From Acinetobacter bohemicus ANC 3994 (GTDB lineage Bacteria; Pseudomonadota; Gammaproteobacteria; Pseudomonadales; Moraxellaceae): a DNA stretch of 64,000 bases. The notes under the pieces are model-generated. The model worked only from the letters and a program-made list of their open reading frames with translations, was not told the origin of the DNA and made no database searches. Position 1 is the stretch's first letter, and each line of letters opens with the position of its first letter. Positions 8,391-17,178 of the stretch are shown here, piece after piece. Both the position numbers and the translations under genes were made by a program. The stretch spans positions 1 to 64,000 of the forward strand of contig NZ_KB849166.1 of NCBI RefSeq assembly GCF_000367925.1, read 5' to 3'.

Positions 8391-11300
8391 TAATCTGTTT
8401 CAGCAAACCGACCATAATCGCCAATATCACTGTACTTCTTGGAAAGATAAACACCATTTTCAGCATCGCGAATACGTTTGGCATTTTGATGATAACTTTG
8501 CATTAAGTTTATACGCTTAATCCGTAACTTAGGATTGACTTCATTAAATTCTTGAATATCCTTCCATGCTGAATCCATGCCTTCTTGATCATCATTACGC
8601 TTCGCTCTAACCCATTTTGCTGTTAGTTTTGATTTACGTTTTTTTAAGGCTTGTTCCTGTTGATAAACGGCTGATTTACCTTCGTATGCGGTACGCACCT
8701 GACTAGGTGAAAAACCGATAGTCTGACTGAATATTCCTGCACCCGATACTGGATTACCATCCAAAATATCCACACCTGTTTTATCCTGTACACCTTCAGT
8801 AGCATAGCGATACGATTTAAAAGGATTCTTAGCAAACGTAGGCAACATCTCTTCAAGAGCACGAGCATAATCACCTTGACCAAGTTCTTGTATACCTTTT
8901 GCTATATTTGCACCCATGCCAACTGTTGCACCCATATTCCCTAAGATCAACTGTTCATAAAGCTTTTGTCCTTCTAATCCATCAGGTGCTCTAGCCAAAA
9001 ACATACTATCTAAACCAACTCGACCAGATATATCTGCAGGTGTACCACGTGATAAACCTTTCATCACTAAATTTGAAAACTTTGGACTAGTCATATCAGC
9101 TAAACCATTACGTAAAGCTACTTCCGCATCCCACGGATCATCATCACCTCCACCAAACATGGATGCTACAGCCAATAAAGTAGTTACCATTGGTAAACCT
9201 AAAACACCTGCTGCCAAAGCATGAGTTGCTAGCATTGCACTGAGAGCCCTTGCGGCTTCTACTCTTTCCTCTTTAGTGTGATTTTTACCAATTAGAGCAA
9301 TGTAGGACTGTCGTGCAACTGTATAAATCATATTCTGCCCAAACTGCTTAAACAGAAATACAACTTTTGCCACGTTGCCCTGCATAAATCTGGCACGATT
9401 CGAAGCTGAATAATCAAAATGCCCATCGTAAGTCATCTTAACTGCTTGTTTATAAGCATCACTATCCGCCATCCCACTTTCTTTAGATAACCGGTACGCA
9501 GCAATAAAAGTTACTTCACGGTTAAATCGTTCAGCATGATGAAACATGAGAGATGCCACGCGCATGATAGGTCGTATCTTCCACATAACACCACTGTCTT
9601 CACCCTGAGCAATCCCTGCTAAATCATGTGCTTGTGTTACATCAATCACACCTGCAGAAACTGCTTTTTCATATGCCTGCTTTTCGTGTTCTTTTAATAC
9701 TTTTGCTATGTCTGGATCAATTGAATCACTGAGACTGTTTCTGAGACTATCCAAGTTCGTAAAATCAGGCATCTCAAATCCAACACCTTTAGCATAATCA
9801 GCTGATGCCTTTAAAAGTTCTAATCCTGCTTTATCAAAGCCAAACTTCGCCCCCAAAATAGGATACGCAACTAATGGAGTTTGTAGAATATTCACCATTG
9901 CCGCCGCTGGTGATAATCCAAGAAAATAGATAAACCCCATACTTGTTAAAAGAGAAGATATAGCATTTCCTTTTGCATTCATTAGGTTTTCATGACGTGC
10001 ATTCATTTCATCGATGACTGCAGATGCTAAAGGTTGCTTATAGCTAGGATCCTTTTTAATTTGAGCCTTTGAATATTCTTTCATTTCATCCAGTTGCGCC
10101 ACAAGTTGATCACCATAGCGCAACTTAGCAAGATAACCAGCTCCACTTGACATATTCTGAGCAAATGCACGACGCGCATTTTGGCTGAATCCTGCAGTGC
10201 CTTTTCGGTGCATACCATGTTTTGCCCAAGATAAATCAGGCATAGAAGACAAATACAACTGACTTAAAGTATCCTCAAACTCAGCTTGCTTTTTTGCATC
10301 GAAGCCAAGATTACCAACTTCATCAAACAAGTCTGACATAAAACCACGCCCTACTTTATCTCGTAAGGCATTATAATCTTGATCACGAATAACAGAATCT
10401 ATTTTAAATTGAGGATATTTTTGAATTAATTGTTCACGTAAAGCATTGGCTTCATTTTCAGTTTCAGCGCGACTAATACTTTCCACATCTCCATTCTGAT
10501 TACGTACCACAACTACATATTTACCAAAACGAGCTAACGGAAAATAGACTCCTTTAATTTGACCAAAAGAACCTTCGATATTTTTGAGTAAATCTGCTTT
10601 TTTCTGACTACTCAAAGCAGACCTTAAAATTCGCTCTCTAATCGCTTCACGAACTTTGGCATAATGCCCACTATAGGCATTTCGAGCCTTTTTATACATT
10701 GCTTGAGCTTCAGGTGATAAATTATTGTAATTTTTAAGCAGTTGCTGATACTTAACTTTATTATCTCCTTGTTGGTATGGTTTAGCTGGGTCAATTTGAG
10801 CTAAAGTAGCTTCATGCATAACATTTGCTAAAGCCTCTTCATCATTTAATTTTGACCACTCACGCACAATATTATCTGCTTCAGCTGCAATATCATTTTT
10901 ATCAGCATCCATCTGATGTACTAAATCATTGTATACAGATAACTGAGGGAGAATTTTTTTATAAATATCCGTGATCTGCATACGGCTCAAAAACATCAAA
11001 CCATACTTCATTGCATCAGCCATACTAGGTAATTTAAAGTTACCACTGTACAAATTTTTAATATTTTCACTTAGTCGATCGACGACATTATTTGCGGATC
11101 GGCTAAAACGTATATCAGCACTTTCACTGTTGAAGGTTCCTGCATTACCTTCAGCCATTTTGACCTGGTTAGGCTCTAACGCAACAATATATTCTTTATT
11201 TTCAAATTGATGAACGACTCCCTGATATTTACCAGAACTTGTTGCTTCTACAAATGTATCTCGAGATACATTACCTGTTGTTTTAAATGCATTTCGAATA

Positions 11301-14300
11301 TTCACGAATAAAGGTATTACAAAACCATTTTTACCACGGACATTGGCATATACATCTGCTGTATCAAAGCTATCAGTTAAGTAAATACCATCTCCCAATA
11401 AGCCATGACCTTGCTTAAATTCATTAAACTCGGTGGCAGTACCATGATAAACAACCTTAGGCTCCCCATTTTCATCTAATACCTGTGAAGCATTTGCAGC
11501 ATCATTTTCCCAATCACCAAACCATTTCTTAAATTCTGGTGTGCGGACTTGTAACCATTGTTTTTCTGAAAGATGTGTCTTCGCACCGTTTGGTGCTGTC
11601 ATCCATTGACTTGTACCATGATATTTTTGACGAATTAAATCCAATGATGATTGGTGTTTAATTTGCCCAATCATGCGCTCTGACAAAGCCAACATATCAT
11701 CTGGATTTAGATTTAGATTTATCCCAAATTGATCAAATGCCCATGCTTTTACATACGCAACGATATTATGAATCAATTTTTGAAGCGCATTACGTTGAAT
11801 CACATTGCGTTGTTGCATGGTAGATGAGAGGGTTAATAAATACGGAAGATATTCCAATTTCTGTCGTTCTGTACCCTGCTCACGTTCAGCAAGCAACTTA
11901 GCTGCCAATGCAACAGGATTGCCTTGTTCAACCAACTTATCAAACTGCCGCATCAGTTCCTGATATTGTTTTTCATTCATCATGTTTTGGAAGCCACCAT
12001 GACCACCCAATTCATGTAGGAATGTTGGTACTGCACTTTCTTTGGTTAGATTCGATGCAACAAGTACAGCTTTTCCGTTGTAATAAAACCCTTCAACACC
12101 TTCAACTTGATAATCCTGAATAATTTCAAGCTTACCCTGACGTTCAAGTTCACTGATTACATCTTCACCAAACCGTTCTACCAATACATCACGAACCTGT
12201 TGAATGGATGAACTTTTTGTACTTTCACTGCGACGGCTGTATAACGGAGTGTCTAAATCATCCTTGCTTGAAATGTTTTGATTCTTATATTTTCCAAAGT
12301 AACTTTGATCTACTACAGCTTTACGTGCCTCAGCTATAAACATCATTAAATCAGTATCGTTATAGCGTGATAAAAATTTATCAAAACCACGCTCACGAAA
12401 CCATTGACGAATAAATCCAATTACTTCTTTTAATTTTTGACGCACAAAGGGTTGTTTACTTTGGTTTTGAGCAACAAAAGCGAACAACTCTCCGACTAAA
12501 GCTTGTTGCACATCAGATTCAGCATAAATTTTATCTTTTGCACCTTGAGTATATGGCTGAATATATGAGCTCTCAAATTGCTGTATATTCACGCCATTAT
12601 TTTTGGCTATTTTACGAATGCCATCAAGCCCACCAAGTGCATTAAAAAGTTGCTGTAATTTGGTCTTATACTCACTGCCGAATATCTGCTGAACACCAAA
12701 ATGCCCAATGATTTCATGTGCTAATAATTCCTCATACGCATCAAATGTAGTAAGCTGTTTTGGGCTATCTCCATAAACTTGGTCAGCAACTACATAGAGT
12801 GTGCCATCATGCCAAACACCGCTTACATTATAATTCTTGGTTTCGCCATTCTCATCTTGGTAGGTAGCATCATTTTGTATTTCCGCAGGAAGTCCATCAA
12901 AGCTCGAAACGACTTGAACACTAAAGCCAGACTTCAAGCGATTACGACCAATATTGATACGACCACGAACAGACGTATCTTGTGTAGCGGACATTTTGAG
13001 ATGTTGAAGAACAGAAAGGACTCTATGAGTAGCACTAACGACCGATAATGGAGTAAATGTTGTATCTAATGGTGAAGCACCTTTACGATCATCATCAGGC
13101 TTTAATTTATCACGGCTATAATCATTTACTGTTTTACTACGCTGTTTCAGCTCACCATTCTTGCGTGCCTTCATGTAGGTTTCTAAATCAACACGGTCTT
13201 TTAAAAACCGATCTAAAGCACCTGCAGCAACAGCTTTACGTGTACTACGCTTACCGTTCACAACTTCATTTTCACTCCGCTTATGTGCTTTGGATATTTC
13301 GTTATTTAAATGTTTCAATGATTCTTGTAATTGTTCATCCGTAGCTAATCCATAAACACTGCTATGCAAATCATCTACGGTCTTTTTCCGTATTTTTTCT
13401 GCGCGAATATTTTCAATACTGTCTTTCAAGTTTTTAGATGCGGCAGGTTTAGAGGTATCCGAATTTTTTAACCAATCCTTAAATTGATCTTTGGACATTT
13501 CATTAACAGGACCAACTTTCCAACCATTATCGAAGTTAGATTGGTATGCAGCAATGGCTTCTTCTTGACTATCAAAGCCCATCATCACCTTGTGCTCATC
13601 AAAACTACCATTACCTTGATTAATTTGATCAACGATATAAACCTTTTCAGATTCAGGGTTTTTACCTACATAAGTATCAATCTGCTCTTGATCTGCACCT
13701 GTTGTACGTTTGATATAGCCATAGTGGTCGCTCATGGTATGCGCCCATTCCTTACCGTCCTGATCTGTCCCACGGCGTTCAGATCCGCGTGGATTTTCTA
13801 CCGCAATATCTAAGCCGTGAACTTTGATGTGACCTTTCTTGTAGTTGCCTGCTTCAATTTGGGCTTGTGTGGGCTCAGGAAGATCATTCTGTGTACTTGT
13901 GGCTGATGCATGTGCTGCATTGTCTAAATCAGACTGTTCGCTCTTACCTACCCATTCACCGCTATGTTGATCTTTAACGGCGGTAACTTTTCCAGTAAAG
14001 GTTTTTGGATTGTAGTCGATCTTATAATTTGGATTGTTCTTAACCTTGTCATATTCACGGTCAGAAAGTTCATAACTTCCTGAACTTTCGATTTCGTCAG
14101 CAATCGCTGTTACACGTGCATTTGTTAGACCATGGGTTTCACGGACACGGTCATTTTCTTCGGTGAAGATTTCAGGATTAGCATCACGCATACGTTGACG
14201 TACTGCATTAACTCGCGCAGTAGCTTGTTCCATTCTTTTAAGTTCGCCACTCAGGTTCTCAGCCGTCGCCTTTCTTGGTTGATCTAAACTTACATCGCTT

Positions 14301-16450
14301 TGCACCGGTTCTGCCAAACCATTTTGCAATTCTGAGATCTGTTTACGCAAACGGACCTTTTTGATCACGCTCTTTTCATTGGCAAGCTGCTGCTCAAGGT
14401 CTGAAATTTGTGATTGTTTTTCATTACTCTGGGTAGATTTTGGCTGAATTTCAAAATGCTTTCCGTCCTGAGCTACCTGGTAATCATTGCCTAAATTTTT
14501 CTTATCAATGAATGCTTGCGCTTTATTCTGGTTGCCAAACCATTTATTTTTACCGTCGGCACCAAGAATAGGCTCTACAGTTCGACCTTGTGAATCACCT
14601 GTAGTTGTTCCGATAGTAGAACTGCCATTTTCTGCTGTTGTAGTTTTGCCTGATAAAACGGAGTTATTCCCGACGGCGTTGAGGTTATTACGATCTGACT
14701 GCCCTTGTGTAGCTTGTGAAGGCTTACTAATTCCTGAAACTGAATCTGCGCTATTGATTCCTCCTGACGCATCTTGTCCGCCATTTCCGATAGTGTTTTG
14801 AAGGATTGATGAATCTCCTTGTCGCTCAATGTCGTTGCTTGCGCTGTTGTTTGTACTGGATTTAGTAATCCCAGATTCTTTCCGGCCTTGTATACCACTT
14901 CCTGAATCAAGTGGTCCGATAGTAGATCCAAATGTGTTGGATTGTTCTGTGCTTGATTCATTGCTTGTGCCAGTGTTTTCTGTTGGTGCATTGAGTAGAC
15001 CTGCTGCACTGCTTAACGGTGCATTGTTATTAACGTCATCTTGTGCCGTATCAGTGACAGCCGGTGCATTGAGCATCGTTGCTGTTGCGCCACTATCCAC
15101 CGCCAAAGCTGCTGCGGTAGACATTGGACCATCTTCAGAATTGATCCCTAACTGACGTGACAACGGCGGCGTAGTCGGTGCAATTGGACTATCCGGATTT
15201 TCCGGATAGTTGCCCTGCATTGGATTAAATCCAGTACCTTGCCCTAAAATATTATCAGCATCGGTAGAGAATTGATCATATTCATAATTGGTACGGCTTT
15301 GCTCTGGCTGACTTGATTGATCAGCACGTGGGATATATTCACCAGTTAAAGCATCACCACCATTCCCACCAGGTAGAGCCGGTAAGTTCGGTGCATTAGA
15401 ATCAGTTGGGCTTGCACTTTCATTGTTATTACGTTGTGCATTTAGATAATCTTGTGTTGACGTGTACGCATTTATACCGCCCCCCATGGTCATGCCTGCG
15501 AGTGTACCCATCACCGCAGCATCATCTAAGTTTTCATACCATGGCTTATCTAAAGCAATATTCTGTAAAGCTTGCTCGGAAAGTGACTGAGGTAATTCTT
15601 CTAAAATGCCTTCACTTACCGCACCCATCAGCACACTTTTTGGAATGCTTGAAAATGGAATATCTTTTGCAGCCTGTTCGGTAGCTTCACGTGATATGCC
15701 ATTCGCCATCATGTTATCTATATCGTCAAAGCCAAGTTTCTGTGCAATACGACCACCCAAGAAACCAAATAAAGTACCAGCAACACCAGTTGCAGCTGCC
15801 GCAGCTGTTTGACCACCACTAAGTAATCCATCATCTGTTTGTTGACGAATGCTTTCAGCCTGTGAACCTGCCATCACAGCACCCTCGCCTAAAGCTCCGG
15901 CTGCTGCTGCTCCGATCTTGCCTTTTGATGCGATATTAATACCACGACCAACTAAACCACCAGCCGCCATAGGTGCGAGTGATTCACCAATCGCATTCGA
16001 AATCATTGTAGGATTACTTAAAGCAATTTTGGTTTTATCGACTACGCCTTCTGCATCAGCAAACTCTTGTGATTGGACTTTTGCCACATCAGTTTTTTTA
16101 TCTTTCCAGTAGCTACTACCAGAACCCGGTGTATAAATGCCTGATTCCTCAATTGCTTTACCGGCACGACCACCGGTGTATAGATCACCTAGACCAATCG
16201 CAATATCAGGAAGGGATGCGGCACCAGCTGCAAGGGATGTCCCAAAGTCTTTTATATGACCACCCAGGCCTTTATTCACGGCCTTCGCTGTACTTGGATC
16301 AAAATTAAAACCTTCAACTTCTGCAACCATTGATTTATTTTGTACTGGTTTAGCGGTGCTCGGATCAAACTTAAATTTATCTTGCTCAGAAGCTTTTGTA
16401 GTTTTCGATTCATGGAAGAAAGGATTATTTATATCTTGGGGATCAGGCAT
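8390..16450 (-). CDS. Giant polyvalent ejection protein with ART and metallopeptidase-like domains
   Basis: A 2686-residue protein, probably packaged in the virion and injected with the DNA. Two DPSTAK repeats and glycine/alanine-rich hydrophobic segments lie in the first ~350 residues, followed by a low-complexity S/N/Q/G region to ~700. A segment like the inorganic-pyrophosphatase-type domain of polyvalent proteins sits near 870-990 (GSERRGTDQDGKEWAHTMSD). Two zincin-like motifs follow, HEIIGH near 1243 and HELGGH near 1478. An ADP-ribosyltransferase of the ART-PolyVal type lies near 1640-1790 (EFKKWFGDWEND, VVYHGT, NPDIRFS-like end). The C-terminal ~900 residues are helical with membrane-like runs (GFIYFLGLSPAAAMVNIL). 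The ATG has GGAG upstream and sits behind late-promoter site 2. Confidence 0.85.
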   Translation of the reverse strand: MPDPQDINNPFFHESKTTKASEQDKFKFDPSTAKPVQNKSMVAEVEGFNFDPSTAKAVNKGLGGHIKDFGTSLAAGAASLPDIAIGLGDLYTGGRAGKAIEESGIYTPGSGSSYWKDKKTDVAKVQSQEFADAEGVVDKTKIALSNPTMISNAIGESLAPMAAGGLVGRGINIASKGKIGAAAAGALGEGAVMAGSQAESIRQQTDDGLLSGGQTAAAAATGVAGTLFGFLGGRIAQKLGFDDIDNMMANGISREATEQAAKDIPFSSIPKSVLMGAVSEGILEELPQSLSEQALQNIALDKPWYENLDDAAVMGTLAGMTMGGGINAYTSTQDYLNAQRNNNESASPTDSNAPNLPALPGGNGGDALTGEYIPRADQSSQPEQSRTNYEYDQFSTDADNILGQGTGFNPMQGNYPENPDSPIAPTTPPLSRQLGINSEDGPMSTAAALAVDSGATATMLNAPAVTDTAQDDVNNNAPLSSAAGLLNAPTENTGTSNESSTEQSNTFGSTIGPLDSGSGIQGRKESGITKSSTNNSASNDIERQGDSSILQNTIGNGGQDASGGINSADSVSGISKPSQATQGQSDRNNLNAVGNNSVLSGKTTTAENGSSTIGTTTGDSQGRTVEPILGADGKNKWFGNQNKAQAFIDKKNLGNDYQVAQDGKHFEIQPKSTQSNEKQSQISDLEQQLANEKSVIKKVRLRKQISELQNGLAEPVQSDVSLDQPRKATAENLSGELKRMEQATARVNAVRQRMRDANPEIFTEENDRVRETHGLTNARVTAIADEIESSGSYELSDREYDKVKNNPNYKIDYNPKTFTGKVTAVKDQHSGEWVGKSEQSDLDNAAHASATSTQNDLPEPTQAQIEAGNYKKGHIKVHGLDIAVENPRGSERRGTDQDGKEWAHTMSDHYGYIKRTTGADQEQIDTYVGKNPESEKVYIVDQINQGNGSFDEHKVMMGFDSQEEAIAAYQSNFDNGWKVGPVNEMSKDQFKDWLKNSDTSKPAASKNLKDSIENIRAEKIRKKTVDDLHSSVYGLATDEQLQESLKHLNNEISKAHKRSENEVVNGKRSTRKAVAAGALDRFLKDRVDLETYMKARKNGELKQRSKTVNDYSRDKLKPDDDRKGASPLDTTFTPLSVVSATHRVLSVLQHLKMSATQDTSVRGRINIGRNRLKSGFSVQVVSSFDGLPAEIQNDATYQDENGETKNYNVSGVWHDGTLYVVADQVYGDSPKQLTTFDAYEELLAHEIIGHFGVQQIFGSEYKTKLQQLFNALGGLDGIRKIAKNNGVNIQQFESSYIQPYTQGAKDKIYAESDVQQALVGELFAFVAQNQSKQPFVRQKLKEVIGFIRQWFRERGFDKFLSRYNDTDLMMFIAEARKAVVDQSYFGKYKNQNISSKDDLDTPLYSRRSESTKSSSIQQVRDVLVERFGEDVISELERQGKLEIIQDYQVEGVEGFYYNGKAVLVASNLTKESAVPTFLHELGGHGGFQNMMNEKQYQELMRQFDKLVEQGNPVALAAKLLAEREQGTERQKLEYLPYLLTLSSTMQQRNVIQRNALQKLIHNIVAYVKAWAFDQFGINLNLNPDDMLALSERMIGQIKHQSSLDLIRQKYHGTSQWMTAPNGAKTHLSEKQWLQVRTPEFKKWFGDWENDAANASQVLDENGEPKVVYHGTATEFNEFKQGHGLLGDGIYLTDSFDTADVYANVRGKNGFVIPLFVNIRNAFKTTGNVSRDTFVEATSSGKYQGVVHQFENKEYIVALEPNQVKMAEGNAGTFNSESADIRFSRSANNVVDRLSENIKNLYSGNFKLPSMADAMKYGLMFLSRMQITDIYKKILPQLSVYNDLVHQMDADKNDIAAEADNIVREWSKLNDEEALANVMHEATLAQIDPAKPYQQGDNKVKYQQLLKNYNNLSPEAQAMYKKARNAYSGHYAKVREAIRERILRSALSSQKKADLLKNIEGSFGQIKGVYFPLARFGKYVVVVRNQNGDVESISRAETENEANALREQLIQKYPQFKIDSVIRDQDYNALRDKVGRGFMSDLFDEVGNLGFDAKKQAEFEDTLSQLYLSSMPDLSWAKHGMHRKGTAGFSQNARRAFAQNMSSGAGYLAKLRYGDQLVAQLDEMKEYSKAQIKKDPSYKQPLASAVIDEMNARHENLMNAKGNAISSLLTSMGFIYFLGLSPAAAMVNILQTPLVAYPILGAKFGFDKAGLELLKASADYAKGVGFEMPDFTNLDSLRNSLSDSIDPDIAKVLKEHEKQAYEKAVSAGVIDVTQAHDLAGIAQGEDSGVMWKIRPIMRVASLMFHHAERFNREVTFIAAYRLSKESGMADSDAYKQAVKMTYDGHFDYSASNRARFMQGNVAKVVFLFKQFGQNMIYTVARQSYIALIGKNHTKEERVEAARALSAMLATHALAAGVLGLPMVTTLLAVASMFGGGDDDPWDAEVALRNGLADMTSPKFSNLVMKGLSRGTPADISGRVGLDSMFLARAPDGLEGQKLYEQLILGNMGATVGMGANIAKGIQELGQGDYARALEEMLPTFAKNPFKSYRYATEGVQDKTGVDILDGNPVSGAGIFSQTIGFSPSQVRTAYEGKSAVYQQEQALKKRKSKLTAKWVRAKRNDDQEGMDSAWKDIQEFNEVNPKLRIKRINLMQSYHQNAKRIRDAENGVYLSKKYSDIGDYGRFAETD

Positions 16451-16474
16451 AACACACTCCTACGGTATGCCTGA

Positions 16475-16515
16475 ATAATGACAGTCCAGATTTAAGTTAG
16501 TCGAACCCTACAGAG
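16475..16515 (-). promoter_or_regulatory. Putative late promoter site 2 (giant virion gene)
   Basis: The minus strand reads CTCTGTAGGGTT (16504-16515), then 23 nt, then CATTAT (16475-16480), about 25 bases before the giant gene's ATG. It matches the shared late motif with a purine change (GGG for AGG). Confidence 0.65.
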
Positions 16516-16572
16516 CTATTGTACTCATTGCCATTTCAGTTTCTAATTAAACGATAAAAATTAAGGGTTAAC

Positions 16573-17145
16573 ATGATGTTAAAACAAGTTGTTTTAGTTG
16601 GAATGTCGCTTGGATTTTGCTTAACACAGGTGCATGCCAAAAATTATTATAAATGGGTAGACAGCAAAGGAAATGTGACATATTCCAGCAAACAACCGCC
16701 TGCAGGTACAAAACAACAAAAGATTGAAACTCTTCGATCACTCGGATCTACACCAGCGACTTCAACTCAACGGAAAGAATTTAAATCCAATGCCTCGATT
16801 CCAACTCAACACTACAACCCTTATCAAGGCAATAACAGAACAACATACTCACCGCCACGTCAGCCTGAACGAAGTGCGGAACAACAGCGATTAATCAATG
16901 AAGCAAGCCAACCAATTTCGGGCTCAAGAGGTTTAACAGCAAGCCAACGTAACGCAATTGCTGGACTTTCAAACACAAACAATAATGTTAGTAATTCTGC
17001 ACCAACTTCATCTATTACAAACTGTGATAGTGCTGGATGTTGGGGAACTGATGGTACCCGATACAATAAGGGTGGAGGAGATACCTATTTTCCTTCTACT
17101 GGCGGATCATGCCAGAATATTGGCGGGCAAATGCAGTGTAATTGA
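16573..17145 (+). CDS. Secreted DUF4124-domain protein (moron)
   Basis: A 190-residue exported protein. Residues 1-22 are a signal peptide ending LTQVHA, followed at once by the DUF4124 motif (YYKWVDSKGNVTYSS), a short beta-rich domain common in Acinetobacter and other gammaproteobacteria. The rest is low-complexity, Q/N/S/T/P-rich, ending in a cysteine-containing segment (NCDSAGCWGTDGTRYN). It is the only plus-strand gene between the two long virion genes and has its own terminator. It is therefore probably cargo that alters the lysogen's envelope rather than a virion part. Its molecular function is unknown. There is a second ATG directly after the first. Confidence 0.8.
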   Translation: MMLKQVVLVGMSLGFCLTQVHAKNYYKWVDSKGNVTYSSKQPPAGTKQQKIETLRSLGSTPATSTQRKEFKSNASIPTQHYNPYQGNNRTTYSPPRQPERSAEQQRLINEASQPISGSRGLTASQRNAIAGLSNTNNNVSNSAPTSSITNCDSAGCWGTDGTRYNKGGGDTYFPSTGGSCQNIGGQMQCN

Positions 17146-17152
17146 TAAAGAT

Positions 17153-17175
17153 AAAGCCACCATTACGGTGGCTTT
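17153..17175. terminator. Bidirectional terminator between convergent genes
   Basis: The stem AAAGCCACC / GGTGGCTTT has a five-base loop. It separates the DUF4124 gene from the convergent 673-residue virion gene that ends at 17179, and its stem sequence resembles the terminator at 8365-8384. Confidence 0.85.
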
Positions 17176-17178
17176 GTT

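Noticed and set aside
12779..13344. Plus-strand ORFs of 89-95 codons inside the giant virion gene
   Set aside because: They lie fully inside a long, well-supported minus-strand frame, have no ribosome site or terminator of their own, and show no recognisable domain.
14575..15009. A 144-codon minus-strand ORF in another frame of the giant gene
   Set aside because: It overlaps the low-complexity part of the giant gene, where skewed codons keep other frames open. Nothing else supports it.
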